Source: Larix kaempferi (taxonomy: Eukaryota > Streptophyta > Pinopsida > Pinales > Pinaceae). Taken from it: DNA of 64,000 nucleotides. The position numbers and the translations under genes were made by a program. The first letter of the stretch is position 1, and every line of letters begins with the position of its first letter. The stretch is taken from the NCBI GenBank assembly GCA_027924585.1, contig BSBM01000870.1:2852001-2916000 (forward strand), written 5' to 3'. The notes beneath the pieces are model-generated. The model was not told the DNA's origin and ran no database searches. It saw nothing but the letters and a program-made list of their open reading frames with translations. Shown one piece after another: positions 1 through 10,952 of the stretch.

Positions 1-343
1 GAGCTTGCAACAATTTATTTCGTTGTTTAGGAAAACTACACATGTCAAATATAGACACATTAGCTTTTACTTTCTTTATGTCTTCGATGATGTCATATCC
101 CATATCACATTCCTTTACAACTTTGGGTTGATTATCAGTTTTATTCAAAGTTACTTTTGATGGCTGAATTGTTTCTACATTTGGTTTCTTAGTAGGCATT
201 TGGTTAGGTTTGGGATGTGGCGGAATGACTGTGATGTGTCTTTTAGGGATCTCTTTGAAGGATTTAGGCTTGGGCGTGGTTGAGCTTGGGTTCGGATCAG
301 CGACTGGACCTTTACTCCGAGTATTAATGTTAACAGTTGAAAC

Positions 344-1896
344 TCAACTTTCTTCGGGATAATCTTCAACCAATTTAGTCAAAGGTACCCAATCCCATAA
401 CACCATAGTAGTGTCCGTGGCAGGTTCTTCAGGTTCAGTATTTTGATCTTCTGGAGGATTGTCCTGGTTTGGGATTTGTGAGTCTAACATTTGGTTCATC
501 ACCAAGCTCATTGAATTTATCCATTGTGGACAACTTTTTTCAGAGTGTGGTTCTTGATGAAAGGTGTAGAAATGTTCCATTCCTACTTCATTCAAATTTA
601 AAACAGGAGAGTTGTTCATAGGTGGGTGAGGTTGATCGTTTTCCTCTCTTTTCTTGTAGAAAGGTTTAAAGGGCTTCTTGGAAGTGGTAGCTGCCTTATC
701 CTTTTCAAGATCTACAATTTTATTGGATAATTTTTGCATCATTTTGACTACATTTTCCATATCCGCTGATGGTTCTTCCTTATTCCTGGTAAGCAAGAAT
801 GGTTTCTTAGTGATCATTGTTTTTGTTTCCGCATTAAGCGCATGCTTAGCAATGTTGTCTACTTCTTCTTCTACCTTCCTAGCTTCTTCGAAATTTTCTA
901 TTAAGGTGGCTTTCTTAGTCCTTTTGACAAACATTGCCAAGGGGGGATAGAGTGCGGTTGTATAGTATTCCACTAAAGATTCTTCTGCGGGTTAGCTGCT
1001 TCACTAAAAGTATTTAAAAGTGTGGTGAATCTTTGGTTGAATTCTTGTACCTTCTCTTTCTTTTCCATCCTCATAGACATCAATTCTTTCATGAGTGTAG
1101 CTACTATTTTCTGATTTCCATATTTCTTCAAGAAACATTGTTCAAATTCTTCCCAACTAGCTATCGAGCTGGCTTGTAAACTAAAATACCACGAGGATAC
1201 TTTAGGCTCGAAAGTATAGGGGAAAAGACGGGAGACTACATCATCATGCTGCACATTTAACAGGTTCAAGGCTAAGCAATAGCTCTTAAGGTGATCTTCA
1301 ACAGAAATACCTTTTCTAGGATCATACTCAGGCAAGACCTTTTCAGGGTTCTTAGGTAGATTGTGAAAAGGACCAGCCAAGTTCAAGGCTCCTCTTGCTC
1401 TCTAGGTAGGTACAACCATGGATCCTCGTGGAGAATTTGGTGGAGTATCGTGAGGAGTACGAGGTGGAGAATTCTCCGGAGTGCACAATTCTTCAAGATC
1501 TAGAGGATCTTCAAGTTCTGTTTCTCCAAGAGGTTTTTTAATTTCTTCTAAAGATAAGTCTACTAATTCTTCAAAGCTCTGAACCAGAACTAAATCGCGT
1601 GTGTACTGTTTTTCTTTTCTAAGAGCTCTTCTTCTAGGAAGAAAGGGAATCGCGTTTAAACTGCCAAGTTGTTTAACGTAAGAATGGGTATGTCTTCTCA
1701 AGTATGCTACTTCAACAATAGGTATAACATACAGTGTTTCTTGATTTTCTTGATTTTCAAATCCAGAGTTGGGATTTTCTTGATTTGTCACTTCCAGATC
1801 TGAATTGCCTGGGATTGCTGTTTTAAACGGGTTTCCAGTTGGATCTCCTCTTAAAGAAGAGTCTCCTATATCAGCCATGCACTGGTGGCCCTCCAT
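344..1896 (-). pseudogene. gag: Gag of element E (broken)
   Basis: Starts at ATG 1896, about 15 bases after the LTR end. The N-terminal 164 codons are acidic and low-complexity and end at a stop (1402-1404). The same frame continues at 1386-973 with a retrotransposon capsid domain (PKNPEKVLPEYDP; an SSWYF-type segment; FEQCFLKKYG; EFNQRF), so the first break is a single in-frame nonsense codon. The frame then shifts into 973-344 (AMFVKRTKK; a KKPFKPFYKKR basic stretch). No convincing CCHC zinc knuckle is seen; an HQEPHSEKSC stretch may be a remnant. Further degraded sequence (369-175) continues to the edge. Gag assembles the virus-like particle; this copy cannot be translated whole. Confidence 0.8.
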
Positions 1897-1908
1897 CTAG
1901 CACCAAAA
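1888..1908 (-). promoter_or_regulatory. Putative primer-binding site, element E
   Basis: Immediately inside the LTR end the minus strand reads GTTTT then TGGTGCTAGATGGAGGG. A TGG-starting stretch directly after LTR ...CA is the expected place for the tRNA primer site. Element C has the related TGGCTCTAGAAGGAGGGC at the same place. I do not assign the tRNA. Confidence 0.5.
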
Positions 1909-2599
1909 ACTGTTGCTGCCTTGAAAATCGTAGCATCAATCAGCAAGGGATTCTCCCAAGTAAGCGAGCCCAATTAGATCACTCACCATTTGGTGTGGGG
2001 AATCCGTCTGGTTAACGGTTCCGGCTACCATAATATTTAAAGATTTTGGTTCTTTACACCGGTTGCGGCCTGGTTCACCGTTTCTGTATTTTATTTTAAG
2101 ATGATATGCAAATGCCCTAAGCTAAGTGCATGCAATTAACCTAAACTAATCTAAAACTGTGTAAGCAAATCTATTCTATCCTTGCAAGGAGAAAACTGTA
2201 GAGATGAGTAATGCGTTGAAAGAAATACCTTAAATATTATACAGGTAGCCATTTAATCATAATATACATCTACAGTAGGATATAGCAGACATTAAAGATA
2301 GCTTTAATTCAGTTAGTACAATACACTACTCATTTGAGAAAACACATCTTTCCATAGGAAAGCATAAGAACATTTATTACGCAGAAACAATTCAAAATAG
2401 CAAGGAATGATCTCACAATAATATGCAGATGACACAGGAATAATCCAGTACACATTTGACACATCTTCCAGGCAAAAACACTTTCTCCTAGGCTTTCATT
2501 AGGCAAAACATTATTTTTTATGGGAAGTAGCGAAGTAGTCCATGTACAAGCCATAAAATATTTCACCTACCAAAAGTCCTTTCTCCTTCTCTTATCCCT

Positions 2600-2608
2600 C
2601 TATATATA
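2600..2608 (-). promoter_or_regulatory. TATA box downstream of the LTR ORF (E)
   Basis: TATATATAG on the minus strand, about 200 bases after the accessory ORF ends (2809) and about 690 bases before the LTR inner end. Its position suits the promoter of the genomic gag-pol RNA, which would place the accessory ORF in U3. Element C has a TATTTAAAG-like box at the matching place. Confidence 0.45.
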
Positions 2609-2808
2609 GCTTTACAAATTGATCCTTGAGCTGACAAGTGTACCCTAAAGTTCTGGAAACTTCTAATTTGTCATTTAGTGTGTAACTACAAAATTGAATA
2701 ATTTGTAGGGACCTTTCACAAAAGACAAAATTAAAAACACAACTGTCTTTTAATGTATTTACATATGAAAACTTTCCAGCCTATTTTCCTAAAGTATAGT
2801 AAAATAAA

Positions 2809-4058
2809 CTAAGGCCCAGCTGGCTCTGTTGATTCATTTGGTCGCTCCTCTCTTATTGATTCTCCCACTGTAATAGGATTTTCTTCCTCAACAGGCTCGC
2901 CTGATTGTGCTGATTTGTCTTCTTGTTCAATGTAGCTTGCCCATTGTCCAATTTCCCTTACAATGGTTTTTCCTCTCAATGAGACTGTCACATTCCACGC
3001 TATTCTGTGTCTGCATAATTCTGTTTTGATGGTTTTTATTCCCATTACAGTCCTCTATGCACAAATTTATAGATAGTGAGTGTGGACAACAAACTGCCCA
3101 ATGAATTGATGAAGGTATTTTGAGGATATAGCTTCTACCTTCTTTAAATAATCCAATTCTGTGTTCATATTATTCCCTAACTCCGTCACGCATTGATCTC
3201 TCTCAGGAAACTTATAAACACTCTGTGGTAGAGGCACCTGATATTTCTCATGAGTTTCTCATATCTTGGAATAGATAACATGGCACTTTTTTATTGTCTT
3301 CCAGATTTCAATACCTAATCTGTCGCCACAGTCTCTGCAAAATTCCAGGACTCCCACATCCATATCCAGCTCCTCATTAGTCAAGGGGCGCATATTTGAG
3401 GGAAAACCTGATTTTCCTTTTCTCCATTCCGACTGTTCCTTAATATGGACCGCATATTGAGCAAACTTGTCTTTAATCCGGAGTGCTTCAATCTCAATAC
3501 TTGTCATCTTGGTGATCATTTATTTCATCCCATAAATTTCTTCAGAAATGGATACCAGTAATCGATGCATCTTCCCTTGCATGTCGATGGCCTGCTTACA
3601 GAAGGTGGATAGATCCTACTTGTTTTTTGTTATCTCCTTGAGCTGTTTCACTAACTCTTCCTTCTCTTGTAGCAACCTCTCAAACTGAGGTTTGAAGATA
3701 TGAGTCCGTTGAGCCCTACTAGCTTCGAGTTTTTCCAACTCTGATATACGAATATTTAAGTTCTTTTGCTTGTCTTTTGAGATGGACAGCTGCATCTCCA
3801 GTGAATTCTTCTCATTTTCGAGCCGCAGTTCTTTTGAAGTTGTCCTTAACTTTTCTTCTGCCAGCTCCTTATATTTCTTTTTCATTTCATTTGCTTCTAG
3901 CACTTCTTTCTTCCTATCAGCTTTTATTTTGAAGCATTTCTCTCCGTAACTCTTTACTTCATTCATTAACCGATCAACATTGGATTTATTTTCCTGGGCT
4001 GAGGCTACAGTGCATCCTGCTTGGAATGAAGGATCAATGTCAGTCCCCTAGACTAGCG
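2809..4058 (-). pseudogene. Accessory ORF of E, C-terminal half (coiled coil)
   Basis: Left-hand part of the ORF that element B interrupts. When B and one TSD copy are ignored, the frame of the right-hand part (ending around 19299) continues here, with one TAG just inside the junction. Visible content: a strongly charged coiled coil of about 116 residues (3966-3616; ELEKLEASRAQ, LLQEKEELVKQLKE), a helical stretch (3519-3259; LGIEIWKTIKKCHV) and an acidic C-terminal tail (3045-2809; GEPVEEENPITVGES) in shifted frames. No enzymatic motif is visible and I do not recognise a named family. Relation to the C accessory protein rests mainly on the N-terminal half and on the shared layout. Confidence 0.6.
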
Positions 4059-4063
4059 TGGTC
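4059..4063. repeat. Target-site duplication of element B, left copy (TGGTC)
   Basis: TGGTC directly precedes TGTTGGCGGG at 4064 and recurs at 19294-19298 directly after ...CTATAACA. A 5-bp duplication is standard for Ty3/gypsy integrases. It fixes the left end of B at 4064, not at the full LTR start 4203. Confidence 0.9.
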
Positions 4064-4202
4064 TGTTGGCGGGCAAATCTACCCTATAAAGTTCCTATAA
4101 AGTTCCTCAACACATCAAAGAAGTTAAAACAATCTAAGAAGACAAACAAGAACAAGGTTTCCTAGAGCCAAAAACTCAAATTCCCCAGCGGAGTCGCCAG
4201 TC
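4064..4202 (-). other. Extra terminal block outside the 3' LTR of B
   Basis: Between the TSD and the full 3' LTR lies about 24 bp of LTR terminus (TGTTGGCGGG...CCCTAT) followed by about 115 bp that match the element's own PBS-proximal leader (compare 18140-18250), including the PBS-like segment. The leader copy joins the LTR end where both share CCTATA, and an 11-bp tandem duplication (CTATAAAGTTC) sits at the join. The real integrated end is therefore the outer 24 bp. This looks like a reverse-transcription template switch that happened before integration. Confidence 0.8.
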
Positions 4203-5245
4203 TGTTGGCGGGCAAATCTACCCTATAGCAAGGAAACTAATGCTATCAACTTAGTTGGGGTGACAGGTAAGTGTATTGATGCTATAACAGAGACATTTGC
4301 AAAAAAGAAAGAAGTTGTGGATCTTGGGAACACACCTTTCAATCGAAGTTTGATCCTAGCCTTGACTTGATCTCGTGTTCAACTTCCAAATCCACCTTCC
4401 CTTCAATAAACCTGCAATAACAATACCTTTCTCAAAACATTTTGGGCAATATGTAAAGCTTGAAAGAAACAAAAATAATGTTTAACATTCAGCATTGGCC
4501 AAAACAGATCCAAATTAAGATGCCATTTCATAACACATTAAAATTGGAACAAGAAAGACACTTCAACCTTTATTTCTCAAAAGTAGAATGATGTACAGGT
4601 ATACCTGATCAAGAAACAGGCTCCTGCAACAAGATTCTGGGCTCTTGCTCTTCTCTGGCTTGGATGTCTTCAGCATCAACTCCTCCAATGTCTTAAAGCT
4701 TCTCCATTAATTCATCTCAACATCTAGTTTCCAACTTCTAACTCTTCTCCTTTAATCTTCTTTGTATTTATAGGATTAAAGAAGTAGTTTAGGTCGATAT
4801 CCAGTTATGGAGGAAGTTGAGGGAGTTAGGAAACTACCATCAACTAATCCTCCTCGATGAATTAATTTATTTTTTAATCATCTTTTAAGATGTATGCGAC
4901 TCTTATTCAATGGAGTAGCGTATAGGGCGCTACCTTAGAGCTTAACAACTAGCCCTCATTCGATTTTAAATGGTGAGTGCTACTATGCTGAGAAGGAGTA
5001 GCATATACTTGGATATGGGCGCTACTATGATACACTGGAGTAGCGTATGGGCGCTAGTCTCTTTGAGTAGAGTAGCGCTCATATCTCAAAATGATATTTT
5101 TTGGGGTTTTCCAGTAATGTCAGGAAAATGGAATGAGTTGACATATCACCCAAGGTCAACATGCTCCTCCATCCAAATTGTCCTTTTGTGTGATCAGCAG
5201 CTTAGGGTGATCACGGACGGAGAGGTGCAAGTTTGACCTATAACA
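4203..5245 (-). repeat. 3' LTR of element B
   Basis: TGTTGGCGGG...CCTATAACA, 1043 bp, matching 18251-19293 along its whole length with no indel noticed and roughly twenty substitutions. It carries the TATA box on the minus strand (4764-4772) and a cluster of short GTAGCG/CGCTAC palindromic motifs (4915-5095). Confidence 0.93.
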
Positions 5246-5257
5246 GATGCCCCCTAA
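5246..5257 (-). promoter_or_regulatory. Polypurine tract of element B
   Basis: On the minus strand TTAGGGGGCATC lies directly before the 3' LTR start (TGTTATAGG). A short G-rich tract here is where plus-strand DNA synthesis is primed. Confidence 0.55.
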
Positions 5258-5649
5258 TGTGTGAGGTCATAGGGAAACGATGGCCGAAATACATTATAAT
5301 CCAAAGCCAGAGGAGGAGCAAAGAAACCGCAGAAAACAAGTCACAAGAAACCTGCAACAAAGATCAAGGTCAGCGAGCAATTACATTTTTGACATCTTAT
5401 AGATGTGTAGTGTGATACAACATGATCTCCGATACATAACAAGGAGATGTATATAAAGCATGGCCACTTGAAATACAAGCGTGGATCCATGTCAAACTGA
5501 GAGATCATAGCCATAACAACAAACTGGAACTATGTCTCATGGAGAGCCGAATATAAGTGAGACTCAGTCTTGCGCAACTTGGGTGATAACAAACTGAGGT
5601 AATGTCATCCAAAAATCCCAAGGTCTTCATCCCAAAACAACCCGAGGTA

Positions 5650-6060
5650 CAAACCCTAACCATGTGAATAGATGAGCTGATAGTCGAACATGGGGGGTAT
5701 CGTTTGATTACCGGTCATTGATGTATACCATTAACAAACGCGAGGAATTCCACCAATAATGATGATGGGGTCCAAGGTACCAAGTACAATTCGCCAAATG
5801 TGAATAGATGGACTTGGAGTCGAACACTTGGGAATCCTGTCGAAGAAGAGACATTGATGTATTCTCATCATTCAACAGTGAGGAAAATTTGCCATTGGTG
5901 ACTACAATCTCCAAGGTACTAACCGAAACTTGAAACTTCAATCCCAGAATAATGAGTTGATGTCGATGGGAAGAAGTCCATTGGAAGGGAGGCCTTAAGG
6001 CATCCTCCATCATCCAACTCGAGGAACACTCAACTGGTAAGAGCTGATATGGAATAATAT
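5650..6060. repeat. Diverged ~134-bp tandem repeats in the 3' UTR of B
   Basis: The phrase GTGAATAGATG...AGTCGAACA recurs near 5665 and 5799 with similar following sequence (ATTGATGTAT..., TCCAAGGTAC...), and a weaker third unit follows. ORFs read here on the minus strand (5708-6487) are accidental. Tandem repeats between pol and the 3' LTR are a documented feature of plant Tat elements and a source of new satellites. Confidence 0.6.
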
Positions 6061-6589
6061 GTAACAAGACTGACACTAGGAAGGCCGACACATGAGGTCA
6101 AGGTAAACTGCAGAATGGCCAACACAGGGTATATCCTTGAACATTGAGCACGACACAAAAGTGGCTCAGGCAGTTTCTGACATAATGGGGTAAATAAGTC
6201 TGAAATGTAAGAGACATTAGCAGACCCTCCATATGGTTGGAAGAATAACCAACTGGGGGAGTAAATAACTCGGAGGAAAGGTTCACCCTGAGGTCAAAAA
6301 CTAAACCCAACCGACAAGATAGCCTCAAGTAGGTTCTGTGTTCAAGGATAGAACTTGACTGAAACTGCCTTTGACAATGAAGATATGATATGTCTTTCCC
6401 GTTCCTTATTCTTTTTAGATAAAAGAATACCCTTCTTGTTGTTTTAATGAGTCCAAGAAAGAATGAAAACTCAATAGATCCAACCATGTAAAAAGTTTAA
6501 CGAGCCCATGGGAGGAAGACTCAGGACCTTCTTCATAATTTATAGAGTTCGAAGAAGAGATAGAAGATTACTCTATATTTACTGATCTC

Positions 6590-6960
6590 TAGATTTTAAT
6601 ATCGAGCCGAGATCTGTTCTTGCTCGCCAGTGTTTTCAATTTTAAGGAGTCTGAAAAACTTAAACAATAACTCCATATATCTGCTCGTGGATTTTAGTAT
6701 TGAGCCCAAGCAGATTAATGCTCGTCGGTGTTTTCTTGTTTATAGAGTCTGAAAAACTTAAACAATCCTCTTTTTACCTATCTGTGGATTTTATATCGAG
6801 CCCGGATTGGTCTGTGCTCGGCGGTGTTTTCTTGTTTATAGAGTTGAAAAACTTAAACAGTCCTCTACTTACCCTCTCGTGGATTTCACATCGAGCTCGA
6901 GTAGGTGAATGATCGCTTGGTATTTTAATGTTTAGAGAGTCTGAAAACCCTAAAGAGAGA
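6590..6960. repeat. ~95-bp tandem repeat array in the 3' UTR of B (four units)
   Basis: Units begin near 6595, 6690, 6789 and 6883 with TTTTA.TAT.GAGC, followed by GCTCG.CGGTGTTTTCTTG and GAGTCTGAAAAACTTAAAC. The copies are imperfect. The array lies between the PPT and the antisense PMD gene. Confidence 0.8.
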
Positions 6961-7515
6961 CTCCAAAAGGTCCTTTTTCGTACAGCTAGTCTCCTCCCCC
7001 AAAAAAGTATAAAACAATGAAAGGAGAACTCTTCTAGCGCATACAGGAGTATACCTAGAGTATACCTTTTCCGTAGTTAATCCACTTAGGCCCGGAAAAG
7101 GGGTAATTCTATACCTGAGTGGATGATCCTTCGGATACTTTAATGAGCTCGAAGAGGACAAGCTTGCTCGGCAATCTTGTTTAGGTTTAAATAGTCCAAA
7201 CAAGAGCTTAAAATGACTTAAAGGTCAGCTTCTAGGATCATAGCTTCATAGTCTGCAAAAACTAGGTCTTCAACAAAAGATTAGTCGATGCGGCAAAAAT
7301 ATCAAATGATATATGAATTTGGAATATTTAGCTAATTGAAAAGGTCTATCATCAAGAAGTTTGAGCTTAGGAGACGAATCCGACAACAATTAAGTGAAAA
7401 TTGAGCTTGGATCAGTGTTATACCGTATTGTGTGTTTCAATTGATTAATTAGGGTTTTTTGAAACTTTTGAAACTATAGAAAATTAACAATTATGGGTAA
7501 AAATCAAAATCCAAT

Positions 7516-7912
7516 TTATATATAATTTCATTGTTTAAAAATCAATTTTCAATTTGTGTTGTAGGGCAAAAATTGGGGCAACATTTTGCAAATTTCAAAT
7601 CTCCATTGCGATCGAACCGAGCATCCAACCATCAAACTTCCTCCACCAAGTAAGTTGAAATCTCCCTGACTTGCAATTTCATGGTTTGTTTTTAAATTTT
7701 TGAGCAAAAATAGCTTGCAACGCAATGCTCATAAGTATTTATGCGCGGGTGTTACTGTGTAAACACAGGAGTAGCGTATAAACTCGATGGGCGCTACTTT
7801 GCTGAAACAGAGTAGCGCCTACACGCTACTGTGTAGTATACACAGTAGCGTACATACTTGAAAGCTTATATACAAGTGTCGAGACTCAAAAATTTTTGGT
7901 TTTTTGTGCAGG
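7516..7912 (+). promoter_or_regulatory. TATA box and likely 5'-UTR intron of the antisense PMD gene
   Basis: Plus-strand TTATATATAAT near 7516-7526 is a good TATA box. CCAAGTAAGT near 7651 is a splice-donor match, and TTTTTTGTGCAG ends near 7912, just before the ATG of the PMD ORF, with a pyrimidine-rich run before it. I infer a 5'-UTR intron of about 260 nt. It contains three GTAGCG/CGCTAC motifs also found in the LTR. Confidence 0.5.
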
Positions 7913-9151
7913 ATGGTCCTTCAATGGAGGGAGAGGGAGCATGAGGACATGGATAGGTTGGCCATGCAAGACCCGGCTACCCTCCATGCATTTCGAAGAT
8001 GCGGTTTGTTGAAGTTTTATCGAACCGTAAACATGAGGGCTTTAAACAAACTGTTTCGAAGACTGATTCAGTATTGGGATGTGGATACCAATACTTTTGT
8101 CATCCGTGGGCAAACATTGGAGCTTACTGTTGATGACATATACTTTATCACTGGTCTCTCAAGGAGAGGACATGTGATCAATCTGAAAGGGTCTTCTCGT
8201 TTGGGTGCACGATCAGTGCAAGAATATGTGAATACATACTGTGTTGCCGGAGCAGAAAAATCGGGAAGCCAAGTCTTGATTTCAACTATTGATGGTCTCC
8301 CTTTGAAAGTGATAGTGAGCATGATCAATTGAGTAGCCGGTAGTGCATCACAGCACTTAGCTTCCAGGCATTCGATGCATATTGGTGTGCAATGCTTGCA
8401 CGGTCATATTTATGATTGGAGTACTAGTTTACTGGCAAACATGAAATCTCAATTGACAGGTTGCAAATCCGGCACAATGAAGAATTTTGGGTACGGAAGT
8501 ATTTTGTGTACTTTTTTCTTTGAGAGGATGCCTACTATTAGTTTGGGGATGCCTCTACCACAGGTTAACCCCCGTGAGCCCAGACTAGGCCGTTGGGGTG
8601 ACATTTTCCTCCGTCAGGGTGGTGGGGGAAAGTCACTATTGTTATCATACTGATGATTTCTGGGGGTGGTGGGAGAGGCAAGTACCCGCTTTTGAGCAGT
8701 TTCCATATGCTGGATTGGATTTCTGTCATGATCTAGAACTGGTGCTTCCTCCAGGTGGAGCCTGGGGAGATATTGGTATGTTTAAATTTTGAGAATTTAT
8801 TTAATTTTTTCAAACTTTTTCAAGTATTTGATTTTTATGAATGAGTTTTGAAGTTCTAATCAAGTGTCATATGCAGATGTTGGGCCTATTCGTCCTGAGG
8901 GACATCCTACCATCTATGTGAGGCCAGCTGATATTACCGCAGCGGATGCTATGTTGGGAACCCTGGAGAGGAAAATGAGTCGGTTGACTCATGAGATTCC
9001 TACATGCCGCATGGATCAGATACCTGTTGATATGCAGGAAGATGTTGTTGGGGTGCCCCCAGCATGGCTTAGGGTGTTGCGGAGGGTTGCTAGGCTAGTG
9101 ATATGCTATTGCAATGCGGTAGATGATGATGAGGTTCCTCCTTCTCCATAG
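7913..9151 (+). pseudogene. Antisense plant-mobile-domain (PMD) gene of element B
   Basis: Plus-strand gene, opposite to gag-pol, between INT and the 3' LTR. It starts at the ATG near 7913 (MVLQWREREHEDM). The N-terminal ~140 residues have the PMD look: a GLLKFYR stretch, TLELTVDDIYFITGLSRRG, then WW and AGLDFCHDLELVLP motifs further on. One in-frame TGA (8330-8332) and a frameshift at a G run near 8620 break it. A clean intron with GTATGT donor and ATATGCAG acceptor (about 8776-8876) joins GAWGDI to DVGPIRPEGHP in frame; the last exon ends at 9151. PMD proteins occur in plant mobile elements and in host MAIN-type genes. Antisense PMD-like ORFs are known in Tat retrotransposons; their function is unknown. 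Confidence 0.85.
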
Positions 9152-9429
9152 GAGAAGAAAATATTCTATGTATATATTTTTGAGGCTACTATGCCCAGCT
9201 TTTGTACTTTTATGACTTGACTTGATAAACTCGTGACTCAAAACTCATATTTTTTGATACGGTACCGGCTATATACAGTATCAGTTTTTTACATGTGTAT
9301 GCATTTTAATTTTATGTGTGTAATGTTGTTTATGACAATGTATGATGCAAATGCTAGTCTAACACATAGTTTGCTAATGAATCAGCTAATGTGTTTAAAC
9401 TTCTTGGAATATGTTCATATCTGATAGAA

Positions 9430-9745
9430 TGAAATTGTCTTTCCAGTAGTCTAACTCGTAGAAACTGACGTAGCAATCATGGATCTCTAATCTGATAGAC
9501 ACCTGTTAACTGAAATACAATTAATTGTGAGTCAAGCCTTACCTCCAGTTATGAAATGTCGTGACTAAGAGCATCTCGGAGAAGTTCTATAACTGCACTG
9601 TATTCAGCCACATTATTCGTGGTAGGACCCAAACAAACCCCCCCGAAGAGACAAGTTGGTCAGCGGGGTGAATAAATGACCCAAGTTGCTGCAGCCAACT
9701 GACAGGTGTGGCGACTGGCGCCATCAGCAAATCCTAAGAAATGTT
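9430..9745 (-). pseudogene. Extra (archaeal-type) RNase H after integrase, element B
   Basis: Read on the minus strand just downstream of INT, this stretch gives GFADGASR, then TTNNVAEYSAVIELL, then LEVRLDSQLIVFQL. These are the first three catalytic blocks (D, E, D) of RNase HI of the additional 'aRNH' type. It has two in-frame stops (TGA before the GG block, TAA before LEVRLDS). In the Tat elements I know of, this domain lies between the native RNase H and integrase; here it follows integrase. The native RNase H of B has lost its first Asp, so this domain may have been the working one. Confidence 0.75.
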
Positions 9746-9857
9746 CGGTTGAAATCTAGTACACGAAACGAGAAACACACATAAGATTACCTAATGAGCA
9801 TAACAAAGCTAGCTTTACAAAAATATACAGCTATGTTACAAGAAAAAGTATTTCAGC

Positions 9858-10950
9858 CTAGGCGTAGTACTTCTTTAGGTAGAGCCCATTTCTAGGCTCG
9901 GCCAACTTATTACCTTCGTGATCTACCAGTTCGTAGGCACCCTTCTTCAATACTTTAGAAATTATAAAAGGTCCGAGCCACCTGGATTTGAATTTTCCAG
10001 GTCCTAAGGGTTCTTTGTCTTGATCCCAAAGTAAGACCAAATCTCCTTCAATGAAAACCCTAGGTTTGACAGATTTGTCGTACTGTCCTTTGACTCATTT
10101 TTTGTGAACCTCGTTTGTTGTAAGCACATCTCGGCGCTGTTCATCTAGATGTTCTAAGTGTAACAAATGTTCTTCGAGTATTGAAGTATCGGGTAGTAAC
10201 TGAACTGCTAGTTTTAGCGAAGGAATCTCGCATTTAATCGGCACAACTGCTTCTATCCCATGCACAAGTTGGAAGGGAGAGAAATCGGTAGCAGTCTTAA
10301 CGTTGGCTTGGTAAGCCCAAAGAGCCGGGTACAGCATGATGTGCCAGTTATTCCGACTGGCATTAACAGTTCTTTGCAGTATGACCTTTAAAGTTTTGTT
10401 CACTGCTTCAACTTGTCCATTCGCTTGAGGATAGTATGAAGATGAATGTTCTTGTCGAAAACCAAGCATTGTATATAACTCAATCATCATGCTATTTTGG
10501 AAATGACTGCCATGATCAGTCACTATCTCTTTAGGTATGCCAAACCGTGCTATGATCTGATTAAACACAAAATAAGCGGCAGTTTCTCCATCCGCCTTAA
10601 CAGTAGGAATTGCCTCTGCCCACTTAGTAAAGTAGTCAACGGCAATGATGATGTAATGATGTCCTCCAGCTGAAACTGGATTGCATGTCATGAAATCAAC
10701 CCCCCATTTTGTGAAGGGATCTGCTGTAATTACAGGATGAAGAGGAGCTGGGTGTGCCCTCATTTTCTTAGTGAAAAACTGACACGGTCGACAGTGTTTC
10801 ACTGCTTCCACACAATCTTTAAAGATCATGGGCCAAAAATATCCGGCACGCAGTATCTTCTGAGTTGTTGCCAACCCAGAAAGATATCCCCCACAAGCTC
10901 CACTTTGGGCATCATTTAATACTGCTTCAGCTTCTTCCCGAGTTAAGCAA
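9858..10950 (-). pseudogene. int: Integrase of element B
   Basis: Zinc-binding region near 10,930-10,780 (SGLATTQKILRAGYFWP; CRPCQF). Catalytic core D-D-E: WGVDFM, VTDHGSHF, and PQANGQVEAVNK. C-terminal segment with GDLVLLWDQD and FKSRWLGPFI, a GPY/F-type module with no chromodomain, ending at 9858. One in-frame TGA (10095-10097) lies in VHKK*VKGQYD, an expected Arg position (CGA to TGA). Integrase inserts the cDNA and would have produced the TGGTC duplication. Otherwise well preserved. Confidence 0.92.
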
Positions 10951-10952
10951 CA

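Noticed and set aside
1911-2690. A short (~780 bp) LTR for element E ending at ...GTAACTACA near 2690
   Set aside because: It leaves the ORF at 2809-4058 outside. The TATA box would then have only ~80 bp of U3, and the 9-bp terminal inverted repeat at 23345 and the parallel with C favour the long LTR. Not fully excluded.
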